Positions 28,758 to 38,604 of a DNA stretch of 64,000 nucleotides are shown in pieces (within the stretch, counting starts at the first letter, position 1; each line of letters begins with the position of its first letter). The DNA comes from Brevundimonas mediterranea (GTDB lineage: Bacteria > Pseudomonadota > Alphaproteobacteria > Caulobacterales > Caulobacteraceae). Below the pieces are notes generated by a model. That model was not told where the DNA came from and ran no database searches. It saw only the letters and a list, made by a program, of their open reading frames with translations. The position numbers and the translations under genes were made by a program. The stretch covers positions 1,550,001 to 1,614,000 of the forward strand of contig NZ_CP048751.1 of assembly GCF_011064825.1 (NCBI RefSeq). Direction: 5' to 3'.

Positions 28758-29045
28758 TCAGCTCAGGACGCCGAGGACGTCCGACTCTTTCATGATGATC
28801 AGGTCGTCGCCGTCGATCTTCACTTCCGTGCCCGACCACTTGCCGAACAGGATGCGGTCGCCGGCCTTCAATTCCAGAGCGTTGACCTTGCCGGATTCGT
28901 CACGAACGCCGGGGCCGACGGAGACGACTTCGCCTTCCTGCGGCTTTTCCTTGGCGGTGTCGGGGATGATGATCCCGCCCTTGGTCTTGGATTCTTCTTC
29001 AACGCGCTTGACCAGCACGCGGTCGCCGAGCGGACGAAACGCCAT
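28758..29045 (-). CDS. groES: Co-chaperonin GroES (10 kDa)
   Basis: The 95-residue protein has the full GroES pattern: [17 protein letters not shown], the mobile loop [20 protein letters not shown], and [38 protein letters not shown]. It caps GroEL. The gene is first in the operon and is preceded by a CIRCE-type operator. GAGAGAA precedes the ATG. A 134-base spacer with an inverted repeat separates it from groEL, longer than usual. Confidence 0.98.
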   Translation of the reverse strand: MAFRPLGDRVLVKRVEEESKTKGGIIIPDTAKEKPQEGEVVSVGPGVRDESGKVNALELKAGDRILFGKWSGTEVKIDGDDLIIMKESDVLGVLS

Positions 29046-29119
29046 CGGTTCTCTCCTTATGTACCCCCCGGACGGGGGCGACTTGAAAACGGTGGGTCAG
29101 CCTCTCTTCGATCACCGTT

Positions 29120-29146
29120 TTGGCAGCCGACCGGTGAGAGTGCTAA
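29120..29146 (-). promoter_or_regulatory. CIRCE operator (HrcA site), one half degenerate
   Basis: On the minus strand the element reads TTAGCACTC, nine bases, then GGCTGCCAA. The first half is the perfect CIRCE arm. The second half keeps G-x-TGC-x-AA of the expected GAGTGCTAA. It lies about 75 bases upstream of groES. HrcA would repress groESL here. Confidence 0.75.
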
Positions 29147-29155
29147 CGCGATCGG

Positions 29156-29184
29156 GAGTTAGTCAGAGCAGGGGCCAGCGTCAA
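29156..29184 (-). promoter_or_regulatory. Putative groES promoter
   Basis: On the minus strand TTGACG (29184-29179) is followed after about 15 bases by ACTAACTC (29163-29156), resembling the Caulobacter housekeeping pattern TTGACGS / GCTANAWC at six of eight positions. It lies just upstream of CIRCE. A CTTG core also suits a sigma-32 minus 35 element, but no sigma-32 minus 10 element is clear. Confidence 0.4.
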
Positions 29185-29349
29185 GCGGGGCGGCCGGGGG
29201 GGTCTGCGAAACTTCCGCGACAAGTGAACCGAAAATGAATGGCGGGCTCCGAGGACGTTCAAGCGGGGGCTGGCAGAATCGTCTCGACGCTGGATGCATT
29301 TCCTTCCTCGGAAACGCGGACCCGGCCCGAAAAATAAAAGGAGACGACC

Positions 29350-29784
29350 ATGTCCAAGATGTTGAAGATCACCGCCGCCGTCGCCGCTCCTGTCGTCGCC
29401 ATGGGCCTGATGGCCGCCCCGGCCTCGGCGCAATCCCGTGACCGCGACCGCGACGACACCGCCCGCAACGCCCTGATCGGCGCGGCCGTCGGGGGCCTGG
29501 CCGGCGCCATCTACGGCAACGGCGACGGTCGTTATATCGCCGGCGGCGCCCTGGGCGGCGCGGCCATCGGCGCCGTGGCCTCCTCCTCGAACCGGGGTTC
29601 GGGCTGCGAATATTATCGCGGCGGCCAGTGCTACCGGAACCAGGGCCACTGGGAGCGGGAACACGGCATCAACAGCCGGGATCCGCGCTGGGAGCAGCGC
29701 CGCGACTATCGCGACTATCGTCGGGACCAGCGTTATGACCGCCGGGATGACCGTCGCGACTACCGCTACGACCGCCGCTGGTAG
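29350..29784 (+). CDS. Secreted glycine-zipper protein with Arg/Tyr/Asp-rich tail
   Basis: The 144-residue protein has a signal peptide (MSKMLKITAAVAAPVVAMGL, cleavage after ASA), then a glycine-zipper hairpin (NALIGAAVGGLAGAIYGNGD and YIAGGALGGAAIGAVA). The tail consists of Arg/Asp/Tyr repeats (RRDYRDYRRDQRYDRRDDRR). Two cysteines lie in GCEYYRGGQCYRNQ. Such proteins sit in the periplasm or outer membrane; function unknown. AAAGGAGA lies before the ATG and a strong terminator follows. Confidence 0.8.
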   Translation: MSKMLKITAAVAAPVVAMGLMAAPASAQSRDRDRDDTARNALIGAAVGGLAGAIYGNGDGRYIAGGALGGAAIGAVASSSNRGSGCEYYRGGQCYRNQGHWEREHGINSRDPRWEQRRDYRDYRRDQRYDRRDDRRDYRYDRRW

Positions 29785-29802
29785 GCGACGGATCCGATGA
29801 AG

Positions 29803-29829
29803 AAGGGCGTCCTGCGGGGCGCCCTTTTT
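29803..29829 (+). terminator. Rho-independent terminator of the glycine-zipper gene
   Basis: Stem AAGGGCG/CGCCCTT (29803-29809 with 29820-29826) followed by further T. It lies 20 bases after the stop codon and also borders the end of the convergent GTPase gene. Confidence 0.8.
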
Positions 29830-29830
29830 G

Positions 29831-31051
<1,221 letters not shown>

Positions 31052-31108
31052 GAAGGCGCTCCACGGCTGCTACGCCGAGCTTGACCACAGCCGGGCGACT
31101 ATGAGAGT

Positions 31109-31127
31109 TACGTTATAGTATAACATA
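31109..31127. promoter_or_regulatory. Zur-box-like palindrome between divergent ZigA-type and DUF1826 genes
   Basis: The core GTTATAGTATAAC (31112-31124) is a perfect palindrome and equals the core of the Zur consensus GTTATANTATAAC; flanking TA on both sides extends it. It lies between two genes typical of Zur regulons and is AT-rich in a GC-rich genome. It probably represses both genes when zinc is plentiful. Confidence 0.8.
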
Positions 31128-31147
31128 CGTAGTCAGCAAGGTTTTCC

Positions 31148-31717
31148 ATGGCGGTCGGCGCTGTCGTCCAGGGGCTTGCGCCCACAGTCTTCACCACCCT
31201 GTTCGAGCCGCAGGTGCGGATGGCGATCTGGTCTAGGCCCAGCCCCATGCCGCCCGACGCCCCGCCCCCGGCCGACTTCACCGCCGAATGCGATGGGCGG
31301 TGGATCGCCCCATCGGGTCCAGCGCCCGAGTGGTTGCTGCGGGATATTCAGGGACTGGGGGAGATCGTGGCGGCGATCAGCGGATGCGAGACCTGGCGCG
31401 CGCGGTGCGAGACCGTGACCCGGCGCGCCTGCCCACGCTTCCATCAGGACGCGGTCCCGGTGCGCCTGATCGTCGCCTATGAGGGGCCGGGGCCGGAATG
31501 GGCCTTCGCCGGCGAGATCGGCGAGGATCTGGACGGGCGCTATATCGGCACGCGCCGTCGGATCCGCACCCTTCATCCCGGCGACATCGCCATCATGAAG
31601 GGCACGGCGCCGGGCTGGGAGGCCTGGCCGGAGTTTCCGGAGGTCCTGCATCGCTCGCCGCCGGCCGGGAAACGATCCCCCCGGCGCGTCTTGACGATCG
31701 ACGCCGCGCCGATGTGA
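31148..31717 (+). CDS. DUF1826 protein of the zinc-limitation response
   Basis: The 189-residue protein has the DUF1826 pattern: RRACPRFHQDAVPVRLIVAY in the middle, an Arg-containing strand (IGTRRRIRTLHPGDIAIMKG), then VLHRSPPAGKRSPRRVLTID near the end. The C-x3-H and H-R-S-P-P residues could bind metal, in an arrangement recalling cupin or 2-OG oxygenase-like folds, but no activity is known. It is divergent from a ZigA-like GTPase across a Zur-type palindrome, so it is very likely zinc-repressed. Confidence 0.82.
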   Translation: MAVGAVVQGLAPTVFTTLFEPQVRMAIWSRPSPMPPDAPPPADFTAECDGRWIAPSGPAPEWLLRDIQGLGEIVAAISGCETWRARCETVTRRACPRFHQDAVPVRLIVAYEGPGPEWAFAGEIGEDLDGRYIGTRRRIRTLHPGDIAIMKGTAPGWEAWPEFPEVLHRSPPAGKRSPRRVLTIDAAPM

Positions 31718-31720
31718 GCC

Positions 31721-33328
31721 TCAGCCCATCAACCGCGTCATCAGGCCGGCCGTCGAGGGGTCCAGATCGGCGGACGGTCCGCCGGCGTCCACGTCCTTCA
31801 GGATCGCCCTGGCCAGGACCTTGCCCAGTTCGACGCCCCACTGGTCGAAGCTGTTGATGTCCCAGATCACGCCCTCGACGAAGGTCTTGTGCTCATAGAG
31901 GGCCAGCAGGGCGCCCAGGGTCTCGGGCGTCAGACGGTCCATGACGATGGCGGTCGAGGGGCGGTTTCCGGTGAAGGTGCGGTGAGGCGCCAGACGGGCC
32001 GCCTCTTCCTCCGACAGGCCCTGGGCCAGGCCTTCCGCCTTGGCGGCTTCAGTGGTCTTGCCCAGCATCAGGGCCTGACCCTGGGCCAGGGCGTTGGACC
32101 AGAGGGGGGATTCCGGCGCGTCCGCATGGGTCTTGGCCACGATCACAAACTCGGCCGGGACGATCTGGGGCCCCTGGTGGATCTGCTGGAAGAAGGCGTG
32201 CTGACCATTGGTGCCCGGCTCGCCGAAGACGACGGGGCAGGTCTGGCGCGTGACGGGCGTGCCGTCGCGATGCACCCGCTTGCCGTTCGACTCCATCTCC
32301 AGCTGTTGCAGGAAGGACGGCAGGCGGCGCAGGGCGTGGGCGTAGGGGGCGACGGTGCGGGCGGGTCGGTTCAGACCGTCGACATTGAACACCTGGGCCA
32401 GGGCCAGCAGGATCGGCGCATTCTGCTCCAGCGGGGCCGAGACGAAATGGTCGTCCATGGCCGCAGCCCCGGCCAGCATGGCCTCGAACACATCCCAGCC
32501 CAGGGCGATGCCGCACGACAGGCTGACCGCCGACCACAGCGAATACCGACCGCCGACCCAGTCCCGGAAGGCGAAGGTGCGGCCGCAGCCGAAGGCCGCC
32601 GCCTTGTCCGGCGCCGCCGTCACGCCGATGAAGTGTTTGGTCATGCCTTCGGCCGGCAGGGCCGCGGTCAGCCAGGCCTTGGCGGCCTCGGCGTTGGCCA
32701 GGGTTTCCTGGGTGGTGAAGGTCTTGGACACGACCACGACCAGGGTGGTTTCGGGGTCCAGGCCGGTCAGGGCCTCGGCCATGTCGCGCGGATCGATATT
32801 GGCGACGAAGCGCAGGTCGATGGCGGGGTCCAGCGGGCGCAGGGCGTCCCAGACCACGCGCGGTCCCAGGTCTGACCCGCCGATGCCGACATGGACGATG
32901 GCCTCGAACTTGCGCCCTGTGGCCCCCGCCTCGGCGCCCGAGCGCACGGCGTCGGCATAGGTCTTCATGTCGGCGCGCACGGCGTCCACCTCGGCCGAGA
33001 CCGGCTCGCCCAGGGCCTTGAAGTCGGCGCCGGCCGGGGCGCGCAGGGCCGGGTGCAGCACGGCCCGGCCCTCGGTCAGATTGACGGCCTCGCCGGCGAA
33101 CAGGGCGGCGCGACGGCCCTCGACGTCGCTGGCGCGGGCCAGATCCAGACAGGCCTCGAAGCCGGCCTTGGTCCAGCTCTGTTTCGACAGGTCCAGATAA
33201 AGCCCCGCCGCCTCGACCGACATCCGCGCCAGCCGGTCGGGATCGGCGGCGAACTGCTGGTCGATACGGGTCGCGCCGGCCTCGGCGGCCGTGCGGTCGA
33301 AGGTCGTCCAGGCGTCGTCACGGGTCAT
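31721..33328 (-). CDS. pgi: Glucose-6-phosphate isomerase
   Basis: A full-length (535-residue) PGI. Landmarks are VHVGIGGSDLGPRVVWDAL, TTLVVVVSKTFTTQETLANA, the active-site Arg/Glu region GGRYSLWSAVSLSCGIALGW, catalytic Glu in VVFGEPGTNGQHAFFQQIHQ, and Lys/His near the C-terminus (SFDQWGVELGK). It interconverts glucose-6-phosphate and fructose-6-phosphate. The stop lies three bases from the stop of the convergent DUF1826 gene. Confidence 0.97.
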   Translation of the reverse strand: MTRDDAWTTFDRTAAEAGATRIDQQFAADPDRLARMSVEAAGLYLDLSKQSWTKAGFEACLDLARASDVEGRRAALFAGEAVNLTEGRAVLHPALRAPAGADFKALGEPVSAEVDAVRADMKTYADAVRSGAEAGATGRKFEAIVHVGIGGSDLGPRVVWDALRPLDPAIDLRFVANIDPRDMAEALTGLDPETTLVVVVSKTFTTQETLANAEAAKAWLTAALPAEGMTKHFIGVTAAPDKAAAFGCGRTFAFRDWVGGRYSLWSAVSLSCGIALGWDVFEAMLAGAAAMDDHFVSAPLEQNAPILLALAQVFNVDGLNRPARTVAPYAHALRRLPSFLQQLEMESNGKRVHRDGTPVTRQTCPVVFGEPGTNGQHAFFQQIHQGPQIVPAEFVIVAKTHADAPESPLWSNALAQGQALMLGKTTEAAKAEGLAQGLSEEEAARLAPHRTFTGNRPSTAIVMDRLTPETLGALLALYEHKTFVEGVIWDINSFDQWGVELGKVLARAILKDVDAGGPSADLDPSTAGLMTRLMG

Positions 33329-33429
33329 CGGTCGTCCTCTGGGAGAGAGAAGAAGGTAAACACTCGTTTACGGGTCGGGCGTATGTCGGTTCAACGTCCT
33401 AGCCGACGCTGAAACAGGAAGTCACCCTC

Positions 33430-33906
33430 ATGTCCTGCGGCCTTGCTCTCACGATCGCCCTGGCCCTGTCCAATCCCGCCGTGGCCCTGGCGGCCGAACA
33501 GCCCCCTGCGGCGGTCGGGGCGCCGGTGTCGGTGGCGACCGAGCCCCTGTTCGCCGACATCGTCGCCCGGTCCGGCGCGCTGAAGGCTCTGGTCGACGGC
33601 TGGGCGGCGGCCAAGGCGGCGGATCAGGCGGACTTCTTCACCAGCCAGGCCTTCACCGGCTTCAAGGCCCAGGCCGAACAGCTGGCCGCGCTCGACATGC
33701 AGGGCCACCTGATCCTGAAGGAACGCGGCACGGACGGCGATCTGAAATGCATCCTGCGCGGCATTTCCGAGGACATGCCAAAAAAGGTCCAGGCGGTTCA
33801 GGCGGCGGCCACGCCCGCCGACCGCGCCGTCGCCCTGTCGGACCTGTCCTATCTGCTGAACGACAATGTCGAGGTCATCACCGCCCCGCCGCAGCCGGAG
33901 GTCTAG
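33430..33906 (+). CDS. Hypothetical secreted protein
   Basis: Not recognised. The 158-residue product has a signal peptide (MSCGLALTIALALSNPAVALA) and a helical body of moderate complexity with two regular segments (SGALKALVDGWAAAKAADQA and FTGFKAQAEQLAALDMQGHL). One cysteine lies in DGDLKCILRGISEDMPKKVQ. A periplasmic location is inferred. It is divergent from pgi and converges on the DsbD-family gene, so it is a single-gene unit. Confidence 0.7.
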   Translation: MSCGLALTIALALSNPAVALAAEQPPAAVGAPVSVATEPLFADIVARSGALKALVDGWAAAKAADQADFFTSQAFTGFKAQAEQLAALDMQGHLILKERGTDGDLKCILRGISEDMPKKVQAVQAAATPADRAVALSDLSYLLNDNVEVITAPPQPEV

Positions 33907-33932
33907 GCTTCCTCGTCACCCGGCGAAGGCCG

Positions 33933-36143
33933 TCACGTCCCCTTCAGAGCCTCGATGACCACGCCTTCGGTCAACAGTTGCGGCAGAATGCGCGGTTCGC
34001 CGCCGTTCGCCGGATAGAGCAGATACAGGGGCACGCCCGACCGGCCGTGACGCTCCAGTTCGCGGGTGATGGCGTCGTCACGGCGGGTCCAGTCGCCGAC
34101 CAGATAGACGGCGTTCGTCGCCTTCAGGGCCTCGGCGACGCGGGGCGAGGACAGGGCGGCGCGCTCGTTGATCTTGCAGGTCACGCACCAGTCAGCCGTG
34201 AAATTGACCAGGACCGGACGGCCTTCGGCCTGGGCGGCGCGGACGGATTCGGCGGACCAGGGCGCGGAGGCCATGGGACCGGACTCGGCGACCGACGCCG
34301 CCCCCAGAACCGGCGCGCGACCGGCGATCACGGCCAGGACCAGGGCGGCCCCGAGCGCGATCAGGCTGGATCCGCCGGACAGGCGGGCGGATCGGCCCAG
34401 GGCGCGCTGGGCCTGGGTCAGACCGAACAGCCACAGGGCGAAGGCGGTGGTCAGGGCGGCCGCCATCAGCAGGGCCAGTCCCTCCGCGCCGGTCTGGCGT
34501 GAGAAGACCCAGACCAGCCACAGGGCCGCGCCGTACATGGGGAAGGCCAGCAGGCCCTTCAGCCGATCCATCCATGGGCCGGGCCGGGGCAGGCGCCGCA
34601 GCAGGCCGGGCGACAGGCTGACGGCCAGATAGGGCAGGCCCAGGCCCAGGCCCAGCATCAGGAAGATCAGCAACGCCGCCGGCCAGGGCATGAGCAGGGC
34701 CGCGCCCAGGGCCGCCGCCATGAAGGGGGCGGTGCAAGGGGCGGCGACGACCACGGCCAGAATTCCGGTGAAGAAGGCGCCCGCGCCGCCCGGCAGGCGC
34801 GACAGGGGACCGGCGCCCGCGCCCTGAAGTCCGGCGCCGACATGGAAGACGCCAGACAGGTTCAGCCCCACCGCCAGCATCAGCAGGGCCAGGCCTGCGA
34901 TCACCGCCGGCGACTGAAGCTGGAAGCCCCAGCCGACGGCCTCGCCCCCGGCGCGCAGGGTCAGCAGGACGCCGGCCAGGACCAGGAAGGTCGCCAGAAC
35001 CCCGGCCAGGAACAACAGGCCGTCGCGCCGCGCCTCGCGCGGCTGATGGGCCGAGGCGGCCAGGGCGGCGGCCTTCATGGCCAGAATGGGAAAGACGCAG
35101 GGCATCAGGTTCAGGATCAGGCCGCCGATCAGGGCGAACAGGGCCGATTGCAGGATCAGGCCCAGGTTGAGCTGGGTTCCGGCGCTGGGGGCCTCGACCT
35201 CGCCGGACAGGGCCTTGCCGCCGGTGGTTCCGGCCAGGACCGGGCCGGGTTGGGCCGTGATCTCCCAGGCGCCGGCGTCGGTGGCCAGGACGCCCGAGAT
35301 CGGACCGTTCAGACCCTTGGCCGTCAGGTCGCCGCCGGGGGTCAGGGTCAGGCTCAGCCCGTTCGGGCCGCTCTGGCCCGACTGGGGGGCGGCGTGGTCG
35401 ATGATCCCGCCCTCGAACGGATAGAAATAGGCCCGGCTCAGGCCCGCGCCGGCCGTCAGGTCCGCCAGGGGGCCGCCCGTCGCCGACAGGGTCAGGACTC
35501 CGTTCTGCAGGGTCGCGCGGGCGTCCAGGCCCGCCGGTCGTGGCGCGGCCTCCAGCACGGCCTGGATGGCGGCGCCATGGTCGGGATCCAGCGGCGGGGC
35601 GCCCTCGCGGATCGGCAGGTCCAGACGCAGGCTCATCTGCACCGGCACGCACATCTGGTCGCTGCACACCAGGAACAGGGCGTCGACGGTCAGGGGCAGG
35701 GCGGTTCCCGGCCGGGCCGAGGCCGGAACCTCGATCGGGACGGGCAGATAGACGTCGCCGGAATAGCCGTAGTTGACCAGGCTCATCAGCCGCTGGCGCG
35801 TGGGCAGGGGCCAGACGATCTCGCCGGTCTGGACCCCGGGCGGCAGACGCCAGTCCAGGGTGGTCGGCCCTCCGGAATCGCCGGGATTGCGCCAATAGGT
35901 GTGCCAGCCGGGCGCGATGGTCTGATGCACCGCCACCACGACGGTCGACCCCGGCGCGGCCCAGCGCGACAGGGGAACCAGTTCCGCCTCGATATTGTCG
36001 GCCCGTCGCGGACCGGGCGGCACGGCCGCCGCCGCCTCGGCCGGACGGCTGACCGGCTGGGCTTCGGCGACGGACGGAACGCCCGGCAGGACGGACAGGC
36101 CGAGGCAAAACAGCAGGGCGTACAGGAAGGCGGTCGGGCGCAT
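33933..36143 (-). CDS. DsbD/ScsB-family thiol:disulfide reductase
   Basis: A 736-residue three-part protein. A signal peptide is followed by a long periplasmic beta domain (about residues 45-320) of the ScsB/DsbD alpha-like type. Next comes an eight-helix electron-transfer domain with cysteines in LNLMPCVFPILAMKA and VAAPCTAPFMAAALG. The C-terminal thioredoxin domain has FTADWCVTCKINERAAL. It passes electrons from cytoplasmic thioredoxin to periplasmic thiol proteins. The long N-terminal domain favours the ScsB group over classical DsbD, with possible copper-stress or cytochrome roles. Confidence 0.9.
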   Translation of the reverse strand: MRPTAFLYALLFCLGLSVLPGVPSVAEAQPVSRPAEAAAAVPPGPRRADNIEAELVPLSRWAAPGSTVVVAVHQTIAPGWHTYWRNPGDSGGPTTLDWRLPPGVQTGEIVWPLPTRQRLMSLVNYGYSGDVYLPVPIEVPASARPGTALPLTVDALFLVCSDQMCVPVQMSLRLDLPIREGAPPLDPDHGAAIQAVLEAAPRPAGLDARATLQNGVLTLSATGGPLADLTAGAGLSRAYFYPFEGGIIDHAAPQSGQSGPNGLSLTLTPGGDLTAKGLNGPISGVLATDAGAWEITAQPGPVLAGTTGGKALSGEVEAPSAGTQLNLGLILQSALFALIGGLILNLMPCVFPILAMKAAALAASAHQPREARRDGLLFLAGVLATFLVLAGVLLTLRAGGEAVGWGFQLQSPAVIAGLALLMLAVGLNLSGVFHVGAGLQGAGAGPLSRLPGGAGAFFTGILAVVVAAPCTAPFMAAALGAALLMPWPAALLIFLMLGLGLGLPYLAVSLSPGLLRRLPRPGPWMDRLKGLLAFPMYGAALWLVWVFSRQTGAEGLALLMAAALTTAFALWLFGLTQAQRALGRSARLSGGSSLIALGAALVLAVIAGRAPVLGAASVAESGPMASAPWSAESVRAAQAEGRPVLVNFTADWCVTCKINERAALSSPRVAEALKATNAVYLVGDWTRRDDAITRELERHGRSGVPLYLLYPANGGEPRILPQLLTEGVVIEALKGT

Positions 36144-36199
36144 GACCTGCTTCTAGGCCCTGCGACCCGCTCTGTCAGCGTGTCCGATCAGCCGAGTTT

Positions 36200-36646
36200 T
36201 CAGCGGCGCGGGTGGGCGTCCACGACCACTTCGGTGCGCCGGCGCAGGGGCTCGGCCGCCCCGCCCGCCGTGGTCGCGCCCGCGTCCCCTGCGGCGTCCA
36301 CATCGAACACCGGCGACGGCAGGCCCGCCGCGTTCAGGGCCTGGGCCACGGTCCGCGCGCGGCGCTGCGACAGGCTCAGATTGGCCTCGCTCGCTCCGGT
36401 CGCGTCCGCCAGACCCACCACCTGGATGCTGCGCACGTCGCAGGTGCGCAGCACGCCCGCCGCCGCATCGATGGCCTGATCGGCCGCGTCGGTCAGCCGC
36501 GCCTCGTTCTCGCGGAAATAGATGTCGAATTGCACCGGCATGCACAGGGAACCGCTGGTCACGATCTGATCCCGCCGCATCGGCGTCGCACAGGCCCCCA
36601 CCGCCAGCAGCCCGCCAGCCAGAGCCAGAATTGTTATCGTTTTCAT
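36200..36646 (-). CDS. OmpA-domain lipoprotein
   Basis: A 148-residue protein with a lipoprotein signal (MKTITILALAGGLLAVGAC) and an OmpA/MotB-like domain: VQFDIYFRENEARLTDAADQ, IQVVGLADATGASEANLSLS, QRRARTVAQAL. The domain binds peptidoglycan, so the protein tethers outer membrane and wall. The family Asp and Arg residues of the peptidoglycan site are mostly kept (DATG, QRRA). AGGGG stands before the ATG at 36646. The frame extends upstream but without a signal peptide. Confidence 0.88.
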   Translation of the reverse strand: MKTITILALAGGLLAVGACATPMRRDQIVTSGSLCMPVQFDIYFRENEARLTDAADQAIDAAAGVLRTCDVRSIQVVGLADATGASEANLSLSQRRARTVAQALNAAGLPSPVFDVDAAGDAGATTAGGAAEPLRRRTEVVVDAHPRR

Positions 36647-36682
36647 GACTATCCCCTGTGTCACACCATCGTCCTGCGCACG

Positions 36683-36712
36683 AAAAAGGCGGCCCGTCCA
36701 CGACGAACCGCC
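36683..36712 (-). terminator. Rho-independent terminator of the glycine-zipper lipoprotein gene
   Basis: On the minus strand an 11-pair stem (36712-36702 with 36698-36688, two G-U pairs, three-base loop) is followed by TTTTT. It lies 58 bases after the 36770 stop and just upstream of the OmpA-like gene. Confidence 0.8.
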
Positions 36713-36769
36713 CTTCCCGAAACTCAAACCGGTCTCGAACCGGACCAGGGCCCGGTTCGAAGTCACGGC

Positions 36770-37111
36770 TCAATAACGGCGTTGGCCGTTATCCCAGTAG
36801 CACTCGTCCTGGCGGTTGTCGTAGCAGTAGTAGGTGCGGCCTTGGCTGTCGCGGTAGCGCTGCTGGTTGTTGCGGTCCTGGCTCGAACCGCGGATCGCGC
36901 CCGCTGCGCCGCCCAGGGCGCCGCCGATCAGGGCGCCGGTGGCTGCGTTGCCGCCGCCGACATTGTTGCCGATGACGGCGCCGGCGACAGCGCCGAGGCC
37001 GGCGCCGATGGCGCCCTGGCGCACGGTCTGGTTCGAGTTGCCGTAAGGGTCGCTCGCGCAGGCCGAAGCCAAAAGACCGGCGCCGGCGATCGCGATGATG
37101 GCCTTGTTCAT
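36770..37111 (-). CDS. Glycine-zipper lipoprotein (17 kDa antigen/SlyB-like)
   Basis: The 113-residue protein has a lipobox signal (MNKAIIAIAGAGLLASAC), then a glycine-zipper pair (GAIGAGLGAVAGAVIGNNVG and ATGALIGGALGGAAGAIRG) and a polar C-terminus with two cysteines (YYCYDNRQDECYWDNGQRRY). Proteins of this kind sit in the outer membrane and affect its integrity. It resembles the 29350 protein in plan but is a lipoprotein. A good terminator follows. Confidence 0.85.
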   Translation of the reverse strand: MNKAIIAIAGAGLLASACASDPYGNSNQTVRQGAIGAGLGAVAGAVIGNNVGGGNAATGALIGGALGGAAGAIRGSSQDRNNQQRYRDSQGRTYYCYDNRQDECYWDNGQRRY

Positions 37112-37248
37112 GATGAAATCCTCTATCCTGGGTTCGCCCCGAAGGCGATAACGCTGGAGTACGGCTCCGGTTCCCCTGTCTATCGTCGTTCTACCGAAAC
37201 GACTATGCTTAACCGGCGTGGGTCAGCCTGCGCAGTCCTTGGGGGGAA

Positions 37249-37602
37249 ATGATGCGGTTTTCTGATGTGACGCGCGCCACGGCCGGCGCTGAAGGCCCGA
37301 TCTGGGCGCGCAGCAAGAAGCGCAAGGCCTCGGCCGCGCCGCTGGTCAATCTGCTGGTGACCCTGCTGGCCCTGATCGGCGCCCTGACCCTGGTCTTGTC
37401 CATCAAGGAAGGATCGGTCCAGGCGGCGGGCCGGATGATGGACGGCTGGATCATGACCGGCTGGACCGGGGCGCAGAGACTGGCGGGTCGCGCCCCGGAA
37501 GCCGCAGAGGTCGCGGCCGACAAGGCGGGTCAGGCGACCGAAAGAACCGGCGACGCCCTGAAGGCCGGCGCCTCGACCGCCCGCGACGAACTGAAGCAAT
37601 AG
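37249..37602 (+). CDS. Hypothetical single-pass membrane protein
   Basis: Not recognised. The 117-residue protein has a basic N-terminus (ARSKKRKASAAP), one membrane segment (LVNLLVTLLALIGALTLVLS) and a helical, Ala-rich C-terminal part ending in AGQATERTGDALKAGASTARDELKQ, likely amphipathic. The topology is probably cytoplasmic N-terminus with periplasmic tail. It precedes the lipid-kinase gene by 45 bases on the same strand, so they may be co-transcribed. Confidence 0.7.
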   Translation: MMRFSDVTRATAGAEGPIWARSKKRKASAAPLVNLLVTLLALIGALTLVLSIKEGSVQAAGRMMDGWIMTGWTGAQRLAGRAPEAAEVAADKAGQATERTGDALKAGASTARDELKQ

Positions 37603-37647
37603 TCACGCTTGTCGGGAACGGGCGGGCCGCCTGAACGTTCGGCGGCC

Positions 37648-38604
37648 ATGACCGACACCCTGAGTTCAGAACCCGACGCCGACGCCGGCGAGCCGCGCGA
37701 CGAGGCCGCGCGTCGTCTCACGCCCCATGCGTCGCTGGGCCGGGCGGTGATGCTGGTCAATCCCTTGTCCGGCAGCGTCGGCCCGCGCGCCGAGGCCGAA
37801 GCCGAGGCGATCCTGGCGGACTATGACCTGCAAACCCAGGTCGTGGTGCTGGAAGCCGGCAATTTCGACCAGGCCATCGCCGACGCCTTCGCCGCCGCGC
37901 CGGACGTGATCTTCGTCCTGGCCGGCGACGGCACGGCGCGGTCGGTGGCGGCGAAGGCCAGGCCGAATGGTCCGATGATCGCCCCCCTGCCGGGCGGCAC
38001 GATGAACATGCTGCCCAGGGCCCTGTACGGCACGGCCGACTGGAAGCTGGCCCTGCGCCGCGCCCTGGAGGAGGGCGAGCCCCAATCGGTGTCCGGCGGC
38101 GAGGTGTCGGGGGAATATTTCTACTGCGCCGCCATCCTGGGCTCGCCGGCCCTGTGGGCGCCGGCGCGCGAGGCGATGCGGACCGGCAAGGTGCGACTGG
38201 CCTGGGCCTATGCGCGGCGGGCGTTGAAGCGGGCCTTCACCGGTCGGTTGAGGTTCAGTCTGGACGGCGGCCCCCGGCGTCGGGCCGAGGCCCTGGTGCT
38301 GATCAGCCCGATGATCTCCAAGGCCATGGAGGAGCCGGACGGGCTGGAAGCCGCGGCGATGGACCCGTCCGACGCCAGCCAGGCCTTCCGCCTGGCCGCC
38401 AACGCCCTGTTCAGCGACTGGCGCCATGATCCCGCCGTCTCGACCCGCCCGGCCAAGCGGATCGACGTCCGGGCGCGCTCCAAGATTCCCGCCGTGATAG
38501 ACGGAGAGCCCGTCCTGTTGAAATCCGAGGCCACCGTGCGATTCATTCCCAAGGCGTTCCGCGCCCTTGCGCCCCGGCCCCCCGCGGCCGAGGACAGTCT
38601 CTGA
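37648..38604 (+). CDS. Diacylglycerol kinase catalytic-domain (YegS/LCB5-type) lipid kinase
   Basis: A 318-residue protein with the DAGK catalytic pattern: VMLVNPLSGSVGPRA at the start of the domain, VIFVLAGDGTARSVAAKA (the G-G-D-G-T-like nucleotide site, here A-G-D-G-T), and APLPGGTMNMLPRALYG. Members phosphorylate diacylglycerol, sphingosine-like or other lipids. The ATG at 37648 is used rather than an upstream in-frame TTG. The stop overlaps the ATG of the phosphoesterase gene by one base. Confidence 0.88.
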   Translation: MTDTLSSEPDADAGEPRDEAARRLTPHASLGRAVMLVNPLSGSVGPRAEAEAEAILADYDLQTQVVVLEAGNFDQAIADAFAAAPDVIFVLAGDGTARSVAAKARPNGPMIAPLPGGTMNMLPRALYGTADWKLALRRALEEGEPQSVSGGEVSGEYFYCAAILGSPALWAPAREAMRTGKVRLAWAYARRALKRAFTGRLRFSLDGGPRRRAEALVLISPMISKAMEEPDGLEAAAMDPSDASQAFRLAANALFSDWRHDPAVSTRPAKRIDVRARSKIPAVIDGEPVLLKSEATVRFIPKAFRALAPRPPAAEDSL

